NCBI GenBank assembly: GCA_015680685.1
Contig: MNCI01008612.1
Coordinates: forward strand, 50,851-114,850
Reading direction: 5' to 3'
Source of the DNA: Gnetum montanum
Lineage: Eukaryota > Streptophyta > Gnetopsida > Gnetales > Gnetaceae
Length of the DNA stretch: 64,000 bases
Part shown: positions 23,470 through 35,653 of the stretch, piece after piece
Layout: each line of letters begins with the position of its first letter
Position numbering within the stretch: position 1 is the stretch's first letter
Notes under the pieces: generated by a model
The model's database searches: none
What the model saw: only the letters and a program-made list of their open reading frames with translations
What the model was told of the DNA's origin: nothing
Translations under genes and position numbers: made by a program

Positions 23470-26020
23470 ATGATTCCTACAACCACTGCCACCACCACCT
23501 CGAACCTAGAGGTTCCCTACTCAGTCCAAAACATGAAAAGTCCTGAGCGACCACCTAGCCCAGTGTTGGCATCACGTTAGTCCCTTAGACTGTGGCACTT
23601 TTCACCTAAGCACTTGACACAAGATGCAAAGTGATATGATTTCCTCTGTGCAAAAGTCCAGGAGAATCTACCCTTGGATCGCCAAGAACTCGAGGAAAAA
23701 CGTAACTTCAAGTTCCTCCATCGGAACTGGAGGGAATTCATCCCTACCCTTGATGTCACCATCCCATTGACTAAAGCATATCAATGGGTCTTAGACCAAT
23801 TGATGCAAGTGAGTAGGTCTAGGAAACGGGACATAGCGTCCCACTATGATGAAGTGTTCCAGGATAGACAAGAAGACTTGGACTCTCACTTTGAAGGTGG
23901 TGGCTAGACCTACGCTACAATTATCCCTCCCACTACTATCTTTTGATTGAACACATTCTTTTCTTCTATTCCCTTCATGGTTACCACAACCCCACCACAT
24001 CCTACACCTTTGTCAGCCATGGGCAGCCATCCCATACATTCAACATACCAGCAAGTGGACCCTTCAACTTCTTTCCCAGTCACACTTCCTTCCTAGTCTG
24101 CCCCAGCATCATACCCAATGTTAATCACAGCTATGCTACCATATTTCCACACTCTACCCACATCACAATCACATTTGAGCTTCACCCCTGGTCCCTCGTC
24201 TACACCCATCCCACCACCAGTAACTAACCCAGTCTCAACCGCATGGTGGGTGCCAACGACTTCTTTCCCTACTACGCAACCTTCTCTAATGTTATACTAC
24301 ATGCAACTTGAAGCATACCAACCTCTACATGTAGTACAACTAAACACAGGGCAATGGGCCACCTCGCCAACCGGGCAAACTACCAACCCCACAACGCCAC
24401 CAACGATTGTCGCCCCAATAGCGCCACCCTCTAGGTGGTGGACTACCCAAGCAGCACCACTTGCTGGAGTGGCTCTAATGGTGTCCCCCATGGGATAGGC
24501 TACCACCCCAATAGTGTTGCATATGATGGCTACTTAGGTAGCCTCGTAACCCTCCACAACATCTCCAGGTTTGGATTAAGCTTTCCAACTCATCCAAACC
24601 CTAACTGAAGAAATCAAGCGACTTAAAGTCGCTAGTTCTGACATTGTATAGGTCATGGAATTTTACCATGACAACCCTATCAGTTAAGCCATGCCTATGC
24701 TCACATTGCCCCTTAGGGTGCTGCTTCCCCAATTTACAAAATACAATGAAGAGGATGACCCCAATGTGCACTTGGTAACATTCAAGTCTGAATCTCTACT
24801 CTTGCAACCATGGCCACACATCATCATCTACGTCTTTGCCATGTCCCTCATAGGAAAAGCTCTAGATTGGTACTGTGCACTTCCACGTGCCTCCATTTTC
24901 ATCCTAGAAGAGCTGTTAAGCCAATTTGTGACCTGCTTCAAATACAACCTAAAACTGGAGGTCACATTGGATCAGCTCATGAGTGTTAAGTAGGGCTTGT
25001 TGGAATCTGTCCAGAGATTCATACAACGGTGGAGCGTGACCCTGAATGAGATACGTGAGCCTATCGTTAAGGCCCACTTGTTGGCCATCTTCAAGGGAGC
25101 AATAAATAACTTCATCAAGTCTAAGCTCTATTACCTAGCTCTGTGCTCTCTCAATCAAGCCTTTGCTCAGATCAAGAGCATCCAGGATGCAGCTAAAGCT
25201 AGCAAAGACCCAGCCTATGTTACATACAAAAACGCACACATCAAAAAGGACAAAGAGAAGGGCAAGCCCGCAATAACCATGGTGGCCGATATGGCTAACG
25301 AGACCAAACCCAACAACAGCAACAACAAAAAGGTGGTCATATCACCTGGTAACGTCACATCTGGCTCAAGGAACACTGATCAGCCCTCAACATCAACACC
25401 TGAGGCACCAACCTAGCCTAAGCCCAACTTCGAGCAAAAGGATCGCTCCAAGTATACCCCCTTACCCATTAAGCCTTTAGAAGTTCTAAAGAAACTATTG
25501 GGAGCTAGGTGTATACAACATAAACAGATGTTGGAGGAAGCAATTAAGTGTCATCAACAGTTCTACAAACTTCTTAGGAACCCCTCCTCGGCCATGCCTA
25601 ATGAGCTGCCAATCCCTAAGAATTTTAGGCTAGAACAGTTCTGTGACTACCATCAACTGTGTGGTCATGATATGGACTACTTTTTAGCATTGAAAGATAA
25701 TATCTAATGCATGATCGATCAAGGCAAGCTGGTCCTAGACAAAAGTAGTCTAGTTCACCCCAAGAATCAATCAATGCATGTTTATAAAGATCCCCTGAAT
25801 GCTAACAACACAGGATATACTATTAATTTCATTGGCATTGACAACAATCCAGAACCACCACAACAACCATTCATGGTGCGTGTGCCTCCTCGTAACGCAG
25901 CAACCCTGACAACAACAAAAATGACATCACAACAATTTTTTGTCCTTAAGGTTCCTCCTCATACATCCACCCCTACATCCTTTATGCTCAAAGTTGAACC
26001 ACTACTTGCACCAAAACCAT
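23470..26020 (+). pseudogene. Element C: gag
   Basis: Capsid polyprotein. The start ATG at 23470 gives MIPTTTATTT; G has a related start at 62843. The N-terminal part (VQENLPLDRQELEEKRNF near 23646) matches G (IQANLPIDRMEMEAK). A Pro/Thr-rich linker follows (~23960-24550). The core gag domain is about 24691-25230 with LLPQFTKYNEEDDPNVHL and IGKALDWYCALPRASI, like the Retrotrans_gag family. A zinc-knuckle-like motif CDYHQLCGHDMDYF (25648-25689) has lost its last Cys. At least six in-frame stops. Confidence 0.88.
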
Positions 26021-27233
26021 AGGCACCATTCATCATTAAGGTGCCAAAACATTCAAGTGCCTCTACCACGCAAAGCCAAGCAATGAAAATAGCACTGCAA
26101 CCTCCTTGTTCAAAAAAATGGTAAGAGCGTTTGGTGGATAAGATGGCTAGGGAACGCACCACCTTAGGTCCCCCCAAGCCTACCCCCTTTTCCTCGATGC
26201 CTGTGGCCCCCTCATCATTTGCAATTAGTAAAGCCGCATAGATGCAATCATCACCATCCCGCCCGAGAAAGCATAGTCCTCAACCTGAAACTGCCCCCCC
26301 CCCCATTAGGAGATTCGTCTCCTAGGATGAATGGAAGAGAAAAGTGGTAACAAATAAGATGGTAGGCAGGATCTTCTCAATGCCCTCACCCAAGTTAAAC
26401 AGGCTCTAAAACAGAAAAATACAACTCTGAGCCTGTATGACTTGTTAATGACTTCCGCTGTGCACCGCGAGGCCATGGTTCGCATGTTAACATCCATTCC
26501 AGTTGAAAAAAACATGCTAGCAAAGGAGAAAGTGATCCATGTTTTCATTCTTCCCTCTACGGCCAAGGAACTGTGGCCAGCTCAATTGACATTTCATGAT
26601 AAGTCCATTAAGGATGACCCTGAAAAGGGTCAGGTGACAACAATGCCCATGTTCATCACAATTTAGGTCGACCAGTACAAGATCTGAAGGGTACACATTG
26701 ATGATGGGGCTGCTACAAATGTCATTCCATTTCCCATAGTGGAAAAACTAGGTTTGGTTGATCCAATCAAGTCCATGATAGCTTTATGCCTGAAATCATT
26801 CAATGAAGAACTTGTAGTGGTAAAGGGAACTTTCCACATTAACTTTGTGACAGGGGACCAGTTCCCCACAAGTGTGGTGTTCATCGTGGTAGAAGAGATG
26901 CCTAGGTTCACCCTGATCTTGGGGAGGTCATGGTTAGCCCAATTAAGAGCTATCTCTTCACCCATACATCAAGAGATCCACTTACCCTACGTGGGTGGGG
27001 AAGTGGTGATCTACAGTGACGAAGTAGCCACCCAAACAATAAACAATGTTAACATCAAGCAGGGCTCAGAGATAGTAATATTTGAAAATGAGGCATCTAT
27101 TCCTACTAAAATTACATGTTTGACTGATGAGCTGGTCAAAAACACTAACTCAAAAAAAGAGACAACGTGGGCTGAGTTGCCCTTCCAAGCCGCAAATGAT
27201 GACATAGAGGAGTACCAATGCAGGTTCACCTAG
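26021..27233 (+). pseudogene. Element C: gag end and aspartic protease
   Basis: The linker at 26040-26400 includes a C homopolymer (~26290-26301). SLYDLLMTSAVHREAMVRML near 26428 corresponds to B at 4006. Protease: VHIDDGAATNVIPF near 26691-26732 with D-D-G-A in the active-site loop, then TLILGRSWLAQ near 26916-26948. ORF end at 27231-27233. Both B and C have Asp as the second residue of the loop (DDG rather than DTG/DSG), so this is probably a lineage trait. At least two stops upstream (26668 region). A splice donor is expected shortly after (CACGTCAG|GTTGG near 27260 is possible). Confidence 0.87.
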
Positions 27234-27239
27234 CCCTAT

Positions 27240-27545
27240 GCCTTGCCTAACCCACGTCAGGTTGGAAAACAACTACATAATTAAAATTTTTCATACTTCT
27301 AATGGTATAGGCTATGTTTTACATCTAGTTTGGTGTGTGCATAATTCACGTGTTTACATTCGATTCACTGTATTTGCATTTTTACATTAAGCCCACTGCT
27401 TGCGTAATTTACATTTCCCACACTAAGTTCACTGTGTGCATCATTTACATTTTACAATGAATTCACTATTTACATTAAGTCTACTATTTGCTGATTTGCA
27501 TTTTATGTTGAGCTTGCTTGCTACATTTCCCTTGTCACCAATACC
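27240..27545 (+). other. Element C: T-rich, low-complexity stretch
   Basis: Diverged repeats of phrases like TTTACATT...TTCACTGTTTGCA. No coding signal. Probably the start of the intron between protease and RT. Confidence 0.6.
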
Positions 27546-27552
27546 TTACATA

Positions 27553-27850
27553 AGGCCTGAAATGGCCTAAAACTAGCAATGGCCTGAAATGGCTTAAAAC
27601 TAGCAACAGCCTGAAATGGCCTTAAACTACCATCGCAACCTGCTAAGGCCTAAAATTGGTAACTCCACTCCTCAAAATAGATAGAAAAAAATTTCTTTCA
27701 TTAAGAAATGGCCCAAAATGGCCTTAAACTATTATTGCAGTCTGAAATGGCCTTAAACTATTGGTGTGGCCCGAAATGGCCTTAAACTATTGTTGTGGCC
27801 CGAAATGGCCTAAACCTAGTGACGACCTGAAATGGCCTAAAACTAAAATA
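27553..27850 (+). repeat. Element C: dyad array 1 (after protease)
   Basis: About nine units: GGCC-TGAAAT-GGCC-TAAAACTAGC, GGCCCGAAATGGCCTTAAAC, AACCTGCTAAGGCCTAAAAT and similar. In this array the arms are GGCC/GGCC (self-complementary), unlike the GGTC/GACC of array 2 in the same element. Confidence 0.85.
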
Positions 27851-28018
27851 AGAAGCCCCCAAGGGGCCCAAAAAAACCAAAGAATAAAAATAAATATAAC
27901 ACATCAACCAAAGTGAAATAAATTCTCTTACATTATACTCTTTATTCAATGTCAATCAATAATGTTTACAAAAAAAATTAAAATCCAAAGACAAAAATAA
28001 AAATCTCATGCCACCACA
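27851..28018 (-). terminator. Probable 3' UTR and polyadenylation signal of C antisense gene
   Basis: On the - strand, AATAAA lies at 27946-27941, about 75 nt after the stop codon at 28021-28019. The - strand is T-rich around it. Confidence 0.5.
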
Positions 28019-29589
28019 CTATGAGTCTTCATCGGCACTACCATTCCCTGTTTCATTGGGTCTTGCATCTTCGTTTGGATCCTACGTCAAAAAGAAAATA
28101 AAACAATGAATCAAAGCTACAATAAAGGCTTTTATAAAATAAACTATGACACAACAAAAAGTGACTAACCCAAGATGGCCCCACATCCATTTTAGAGGGT
28201 ATCCTATCCATGCCAACCACAAGACATCGCAGGATCTCCTCCTCAGTGAGGTTGGCCCAATTCTTATCTCCTAGATTAGCACTTACTACAACCTTCCCTT
28301 TTTCCATAGTTGTCCATCTTGGTAGTCCTGGGGAAAAGGTGGTGGTGGTGGTCTCACTAGTAGTAGGGTCATTTCTCTTTCGGGAAATTCACTCACCATC
28401 ACCTATTGCATGAATTTTTCATAAGCTCTAGAAGCATCGATGATGTCAAGGAATAGCTTGTGTGTATGCAACTCAACAACTACATCTCGGTATTTTTTAC
28501 GATAGGTGGCATGTTCCATTTTATACATGTGCTTATGGTTCTTCTGTGCCTATCCCCATTCATAAACCTTTGCGCTATAATTCTTCCAGTCTTGGTTCTT
28601 CTGGGCTAGAAGGTCCATCTGCATGCACTGTTCAATGATCTCGCGAGTGGCCTCATTTTTACTTCGTACAACTATCCAATATCTTGCGTAGTCAATGACT
28701 TTCATATGCCAACTACCATAACGAATGTCACAAGCCAATAGAAATTCATTTCTGGAGCAGAGCTCCCCCACCTTAGTGGGTAGGTTGGCCTTCTTCTTCT
28801 CAAGTTTCTGTACCTTCCGAGTACAACACACATTTACTTGCTTCATCGTATATGTGACAAGGTACTTTGGCTACCTCTAGTGGAAGTTCAAGCACAATGT
28901 TGACCTCAACGACTTGCCTAGGATCCCACTTGAGATGAGAGGCTGCCAATCATACATGGGAGAGCATTAGTCACAGTGACATATTAAAATTACAATAACG
29001 TAGAGAGCCTAGCATAGCAATTCTAACATACCAATCTTCGGATCGATCTGCCTTAGGCGATCGATCATGTCATCAACCACTCCCTTCATAAAAGTGAATT
29101 TGTCGAGGGTCTTGGTCCAGGGTTAGAGACAGATTGAAGAAGAAGGGCCAAGGACATCAACAGTGATGTCAACTGCATAATAAAACATGTTAGCCATGGT
29201 TGAGAGGACAACAACAAAGTTGGTGAACAACTTAACGATAGTGTAAAGCTCCTACCCAACAAACCCTCAGGGGTGATAGTGGGAGGGTCACCCATTGACA
29301 CACTATCAAACAAGCGGTCAAACTCACCAACATCAAATTGAAGCTCCTCTCTTTCCAACTAACCCAAAAGTGTGGTGACATCCTCAACACTCATGTGCCC
29401 CTCAGGTACTGAACCACATTCTGCAAAAAGGTCATTAGCAGGGGCCTCTTCCTCTATGACGAGGGCCTCTTCTTCTACATTCAAGGCCTCTTCTTCCTCT
29501 TTAGCAAGCACCCCTACTCCAGGGGCCAAAACATCTTCCTCTTCTTCTTCTTCTAATAAAACATAATCATAATAAGTAGGATACTTCAA

Positions 29590-29656
29590 CTTGAAACAGG
29601 CGCTACGTTGTGTGATGCTACATAGCATAGCACTGTGTAGTAAGTGCTACGCTAAC
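29590..29656. repeat. Palindromic words in intron of C antisense gene
   Basis: GCTACGTTGTGTGATGCTAC, then ATAGCATAGCACTGTGTAG and TGCTACGC. These are the same words as in the LTRs of C. Confidence 0.7.
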
Positions 29657-30402
29657 AAAATAGTCAAGCACACTTAACAATTGGGGGCTGCACTCTACGA
29701 ACTTTGATTCACAGCTTTTTCCCCCTCCCTTCATTCATACAGGGAGGTTCTTCTACAAGACGAGACTTCTTACACTGTAGCCTAGTCTTCATTATTTCTA
29801 CAATGAGGCATTCCCCCTTTAAGACATTACCTATGTTAATGGAAGGTGCCTCTCCCACACTACTCTGGTGATGAAAGGGTCGTGCCACCCAATCCCTTGT
29901 CGTTATTGAGAGTGATTCCCCAATAGCTTTTGGGGGGTCCTGGGATTGGGTGGTGTAGAAAACCTGGAAAATTCATGGCTTAGATATCTGTTTATGATCC
30001 TACTGTATCTAGGTGCCATTTTCATGGATCACCAGGAATTTTTTGAATCATCGCAAGCAAGCTACGAAAAAGGCGTAGTGCACATTGAAGCAAGAGTCAA
30101 GGTTCTCATGAAGCTTGACCATTTCACCATGAAAGCCTTCTAAAAGGTACCTAGCCTAGTTATAATGGGTCCCTTCCTCCATGACCTTCCTCATTATCCA
30201 AGCTTACTAAACTCCAAGGATTTTCCCTTGGGAGAGTGGCTTAGGGAAAGCATGGGCACAGAGGACAGGGTAAACCGTTTGGGCCACCGCCAACTCGACC
30301 TTGTGGATGTAAATCCTCTTTCGGTCCTTGCTTGTCCCTAGCCATTCCACGATATCCCCTTGATGGTTTGCATCTTTCCTACATTTTTCTCCTACAGGGA
30401 GA

Positions 30403-32590
30403 TGTAGTGACTAAAAATGTTAGTGGCTGAAACATTGAGAGGTCATCAGGCATACAGCCTAACCCCGTATCTATGCAAGGGTCGTGTTGGATGTAAATAG
30501 ATGTGGGGTGCCCTGAACGATATGGTCAATCAGACAGGGACTTAATCAGTGTACAATAACCTTTCGTAAATGTTGGTTTTAAAGCTATTATATGTGCATT
30601 GCATGATAAGCGATAAACATGAATCAATTGAGAATAGTGCAAAACATGAAAATAACAAAACAAAATGAAGTAGGTTTGGGTGAGAAAGTGCACCACCGCA
30701 AGATCGGGGGATTTGATCTTTGTTTGAGTAAAGGAGGTGTACAAAAGATGGCAGTAGGGATAGGCACAACTTGCAATGAAGTAGTATGGTCACAGCTCCT
30801 TAAACTGTTTTCAACAACTTGCTAATAAGGTCCTTCTACTTGCCATTCTGCTTGTCAAGACTAATTGCCAAGAAGCCAAAATTCCAGAATGTCAAACATG
30901 CTCAAAAGCCAACCATGCTAAAATTTCTAGAAGCCAACCATGGAAAATATGGATCTCAAAGCCAACTATGCAAAAGCCAACCCCTTGAACATTATTCACT
31001 AGGGTATTTATAGGGTCAGGAATAGGAGAAAAACATGGTTTGGATGCCACGTTTCCTGGGTCCCACAAAGTGTAAACGTGACTATGCCATCCTACTATAT
31101 AATGTTGGATGTGAAACCTACTGCACTATGACCATACCATTCATGTTGCATGTGCCAAAATCTAGTGAACTACCATGTTTGTTACAAAGAAAACTTCCAA
31201 CAGTGAATGCAAAGTGGAGCCTGTGCTCCAAGATTACGTCTTCCCTACTCTTGTGAGTAGGGTTAAGTGTAGGGAGAACTTTGAGGATAGTTAGGGGGTG
31301 AAAAATAAGGCAAGCTTGCTGATTTCATCTGTTGGTGAGGTGCCGATACGAGAGTAACTGTTGCTAACAAGTTTTAGAGCTAACTGAAGATGTCTTGGGG
31401 TTCCCACATGAGTGTTACGTTGTTTATGCTATCCATCATATTGTTGTAATGTCAACACCTACACGCTATGTTGTGCTACACTACGTAGCATAGCCACCAG
31501 TCTTGAAAGAAATCTTGCCTAAAAGCTAAAAATACCTATCTAAGGCTTGGCTAGGTAAGCAACTGTAACCCTATCTTTCATGCTAAAAGGTCTTGGTACC
31601 TACTGAGTTCTTCCTTGGGACACTTGGGTGTTTTGCATCCTTTTCTGTAGTGTAGCACAGTGTAGTAGCCAATATGACATGCATCCTCACATGATTTTGC
31701 AATGCTTTGTCAAGAAACTTTGCTTGGAGCTTGACAGTGAAGCAAGACAAACAGTCTTGGAGGTTGAAGTATGGCCAAGTGCAATCCTCTTACTAGAATC
31801 ACTTGATGGAGGTGCCTTCATGTGTTCTGTCCTTGCTACGCTACGTAGTGTAGCATAGTGTAGCATCCATCTTGGCTTGGATTCTAACTTAATCTTACAA
31901 ACTTTTTGTACCAAGATGTCAGTCATGTCCTAGCATGTCAACAAAGCAAACCTATTCGTTGGTTAAAACATGGGCAAATGTGCCTACTCCATCAAAGCCA
32001 TCTGAGTAGGAGTATTGTTAGAGTGTATCCCTGCTATGTTGTGCTATGCTGCATAGCATAGCATAGCATAGCACTTAAGTGAAGAGGACTTCTGATGCCA
32101 CATTTTTGTTGTGTCACATTGCTCATGCATCAAGGATGAAGTGGGGAAGATGTCCTGGAGGGCTAAGTTGTTATCAATCTACATCCTTTGGGTGCAATCA
32201 GTCTCCCCAAGGCCTGCTATGTTGTGTAGTGTAGTGTAGCATAGCAGGCTCCTATAGTTAGAAAACTTGTCAAACTATTTTGTTCATCCTGAACACTTTC
32301 GGCAGCTCCTAGCCTAGTCCCTGGGTAGACCGTCAGCTAGGCCAAGTGTCAAGATGGGTAACCTAGAGGGTGTATCAAGCTTGTTAGCCTAGGAGATAGA
32401 AAATTTTCTGAACTATGTGATCTATCCTCAATGCCTCTTTCATGCAAACTGGCCTTGTGGTTTGATGCCACGTTGACTATGCACATAGGGCATTGTCTGC
32501 ACGGTTCAACGTGACATCATGTTTGAAGGGATCCTTGCCCAAGTTCCATGACTGCTGAATTATGAGAATCCTAAAATTTATGGTATTTTA
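30403..32590 (-). mobile_element. Solo LTR H (C family, reversed, 2188 bp)
   Basis: Reverse complement of the LTR of C: begins TGTAGTGACTAAAAATG and ends ...CTAAAATTTATGGTATTTTA (complement of the LTR start, its terminal bases mutated). The reversed TATA box (TATTTATA) is at 31005-31012. No PBS, PPT or internal region adjoins, so it is a solo LTR from LTR-LTR recombination. Flanks GGAGA and GGTAA are only a poor match as a target duplication. It splits exon 4 of the antisense gene, whose homology continues on both sides. Confidence 0.9.
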
Positions 32591-33849
32591 GGTAACCATC
32601 AAAAGGGACACTAAAAAAATCTGCAAATAGTTGATCATTAATTTTGAACACCACCAACACATTGTGAACACATGTGTGGAAGCGGTTAGCTTTCTTAGAG
32701 AAGGAATCGGCTAGGGAAAGCATTTCTGCAACTGGGACACTTGGATTTACAACCAGAAATAAGTTCATGAACCAGCCTCTTGAATGTTGTGAACAAGGAT
32801 GGCTGGGGCCCCATTGCATAGCCAATGCTGAGTCTCCTCCACCTCCTCGTTCTTGAAGAAGAGGTTGGTATCATCACGACTAAAGGTGATCACTGTGACC
32901 TCTTGGGATTCCCTCGTTACTACATTGGTTAGCAACAAACAAGAAGGTTAGCAAAAGCAAAAGCACATCATCACTTGAACACAGAATAACAAACACACAG
33001 TTTACATTACTAGGTTTAAACGGTGTAGGAAATGGTGGAAGTTCCACCAGAACATCTTCAATGGTAATCGGCTGGCACGATGCCCATTCGCTATCTAACT
33101 AGCCAACTTCCTTATATTTCCCATAGAATTTGGAATACTTGGTTGGATAGGCTTTAAAATCAAGCCCAAGCTATTCTATCACACTGGCATGCATGTTCCT
33201 AGTAGAGGAGAACTCTTGCAGAGCTGTTTGGACCAACACCAAGGTATTCATGTTACCGTGAAGGCCACTCTCATCAATATAAAACCTGGCAACATACAAG
33301 AATATAGGTTAGCATTTTTTGTAGAGTAACATGTTAAAATACCTTCACAGGACTCACCCACTGGCACAGTAAACGTTTCCAGGTGGGTTCTGAAAGTAGG
33401 TGCCCATGTGACGAGCAACGTATAACATGTTGTATAAATGGTAGCATTTGTATTCAGGCATGTCCTATATCCAACTCAGGTGCCTCAAGCCCCTTGGGCA
33501 TTGGTCTAAGCCTTCTGCCCCTTCACCCCTGATTGATCTATCAGCCATGAAATTCAGAATGCCCTAGTTTGCCCTGGGCAACAACATTTCTATAAGTACA
33601 GCCACTATCTCAGTCGATAAGTGTGACCATATGATCACACTAAAATGGTAAAGGAGGAACTCTAGGAAGTCCTATGCACCATCCCAAAACTAAACTTCCT
33701 GTTGCCCTACCCACGCATGGGGAGGGAGGGTATTGGCCATAGGTTCACTGAGGCAGCACAGGACTCCCACCAGCTCAAGGACAATTAGAACGAGTTTCAA
33801 CATAACCTTGCATGACAAAGCATCAAATGTTAGCACTATGTTCAAGTAA

Positions 33850-34340
33850 TGATCATTGATGTAGCATAGCGTAACCCTCTATTTACAAATTTTACTTTGG
33901 CATGAAACAACGCATCCCACATAGAACAGAGTTAAACATTGCATGTAGCATAGCAAAGTGTCATACGTAGCATAGCGTAGCAACTAGGCCCTACGTAGCA
34001 TAGCAGGTGCACCCTGCAATGTAACAGTTACGTGCTGCACAACACATCATAGCAGACATGTCGTATACAGCATAGCATAACAATTACACTTTCACACAAG
34101 GGTGACAGCTACGTTACGCGTAGCGTAGCAAGGCGACTGCACCTTGTGTAGCATAGCAATGGAACAAGTACAACAAACGCAATGGAACAAGGAGTGTAAC
34201 TTTAGTAGCATGGCGAACTTAACAATGTAGCAGCATTACAAGCTTGTCAATATAACAGCCTAATGACCCAAGGGCTTGTCAATATAACAGCGTAGCATAA
34301 CAATAATAAAAATGTTACAGTCTAATAGCATAAATGAAAA
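33850..34340. repeat. Palindromic-word cluster in intron 1 of C antisense gene
   Basis: At least eight short words: GTAGCATAGCAAAGTG, TACGTAGCATAGCGTAGCAA, CTACGTAGCATAGCAGG, CAGCATAGCATAAC, GCTACGTTACGCGTAGCGTA and others. Same vocabulary as the LTRs of C and D. Confidence 0.75.
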
Positions 34341-34861
34341 ATAACTCACAATTCCCCAGGTGTTCCTACCCTACCCTACCGCACGAAATAGCTCATTCTA
34401 TGCTACGACGAGCATGTGCCATGCTGTCCCAAAAATTTTCAAACAAATAAACCACTCTAATGGTGGTATGCTATGTTGAGCGTGTGCTACGCTGCCCAGA
34501 ACTACCCAAAACCCTACGATAGTGCAGTCACCATTCTTAACAATGGTGGCTAGGGTAGTACCACGAGCAGTCGTGGCATAGCAACTGTACGGTCGTTGTG
34601 GCCAAGTGGTGACAACCACGGTGTAGAAGCCTAAACGGCAACAAAAATAGTGACAATAGTTGCAAAAATGACAATAGTAACAGCAATGGAAATCTAACCC
34701 AATGCATTACATAATGGAAATAAGGGTAGCGTAACAACTTACCAAGCAGATGGAGCCTCCTACCACTCCTCAACGCATGCCTTGGAAAGGTGTTCCAAAG
34801 TGTCCCTCACTTCGTCCACCTTGGCCAGTCCCTGATGGTTACGTTCACTTTTTTGCACCAT

Positions 34862-35165
34862 TGTCTTACTCACAAATTGGTAGTACCAACCACTATGCTA
34901 CGCCTATCACGCTCTCTCTCAGTTCGACCATGCTACGCTCTGAGTGTGGGCTCTGACAATGAAAATGACAAGTTTACCAAGGGGTAATACCCTATTTATA
35001 GCTAACGTGGTAAAATACTTGTCACTTTCACATTTCGGGTAACGCGGGACACTACTACAGCGTAGCACTACTGTAGCATAGTCCTACTATAGCGTAGCAC
35101 TCATCGGCAGCGTAGTAAGTGGGCCCACCAAAATTTTCACTCTGTATTTACAAATTTTAAACTTG
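34862..35165 (-). promoter_or_regulatory. Promoter region of C antisense gene
   Basis: TATAAATA on the - strand at 35000-34993, about 132 bp before the ATG at 34861. Upstream of it (on the - strand), at ~35055-35125, is a cluster of TACAGCGTAGCAC / TACTATAGCGTAGCAC words. This looks like a promoter with palindrome-type upstream sites. Confidence 0.55.
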
Positions 35166-35171
35166 TTGAAG

Positions 35172-35615
35172 GTCTGCAAAGACCTTAAACTAGCAATTTT
35201 AACCTATAATATGGCTTAGTGATGGTCTACAAAGACCTTAAACTAGCAATTTTAACTTATAGTATGGCCTAGTAATGGTCTGCCATGACCTTAAACTGGC
35301 AATTCTAACATTCGTTTCACATTTTAGACTCATTAACGGTCCGCCATGACCTTAAAATAGCAATTTTAGCATTCATTTTACATTTTAGAACAAATGTTAC
35401 ATTATTATGGTCTGCTAAGACCTTAAACTGGCAACCTTAACCTCCTTTACATTTAAAACCTATTAGTGGTTTTCCATGACCTTAAACTAGAAATGTTAGC
35501 ATCCATCTCATAATATAACATGGTTACGGTCTGCCAAGACCTTAAACTGGCAATTTCAATTTACATACTTTGCATAGTGGTAGTCCGCTAAGACCTTAAA
35601 TTGGAAATTATCTTA
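35172..35615 (+). repeat. Element C: dyad array 2 (before RT)
   Basis: Nine units about 40-60 bp apart: GGTC-TGCAAA-GACC, GGTC-TACAAA-GACC, GGTC-TGCCAT-GACC, GGTC-CGCCAT-GACC, GGTC-TGCTAA-GACC, GGTC-TGCCAA-GACC and others, each followed by TTAAACTRGCAA-like tails. A T-rich, A-rich linker separates units. The RT splice acceptor follows (TTGCTTCAAATAG, ending 35653). Confidence 0.9.
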
Positions 35616-35653
35616 TTTTGCATTATTGATTGACATGTTATTGCTTCAAATAG

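Larger units (their letters stand above)
28019..34861 (-). pseudogene. Element C: antisense multi-exon gene of unknown function
   Basis: Second copy of the gene described at 8651-12827. Exons by consensus and comparison: 34861-34743 (MVQKSERNHQG; stop after ~33 codons), 33806-33358, 33285-33011, 32919-~29720 (split by solo LTR H), ~29560-29254 (Glu-rich), ~29130-29036, 28952-~28176 and 28082-28019 (ends ETGNGSADEDS). Exon 2 starts after ATGCAAG and has LVLIVLELVGVLCC. Exon 4 begins ...NEGIPRG and includes NDQLFADFFSVP, parallel to NDQLFVDLFGVL in D. Exon 7 has the coiled-coil-like segment, DWKNYSAKVYEWG and HKHMYKMEHATYRKKYRD. The conserved exon structure, with divergent introns, indicates former selection on a spliced protein. 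Role unknown. Confidence 0.77.

Noticed and set aside
30521-30793. - strand ORFs of 72-83 codons in solo LTR H
   Set aside because: They lie in the R/U5 part of an LTR, and the corresponding ORF in the 3' LTR of C (42746-42949) is non-homologous to any known protein.
35172-35615. Regularly spaced repeats reminiscent of a CRISPR array
   Set aside because: Units are short and variable, spacing is irregular, and the context is a plant retrotransposon with homologous arrays in its relatives.
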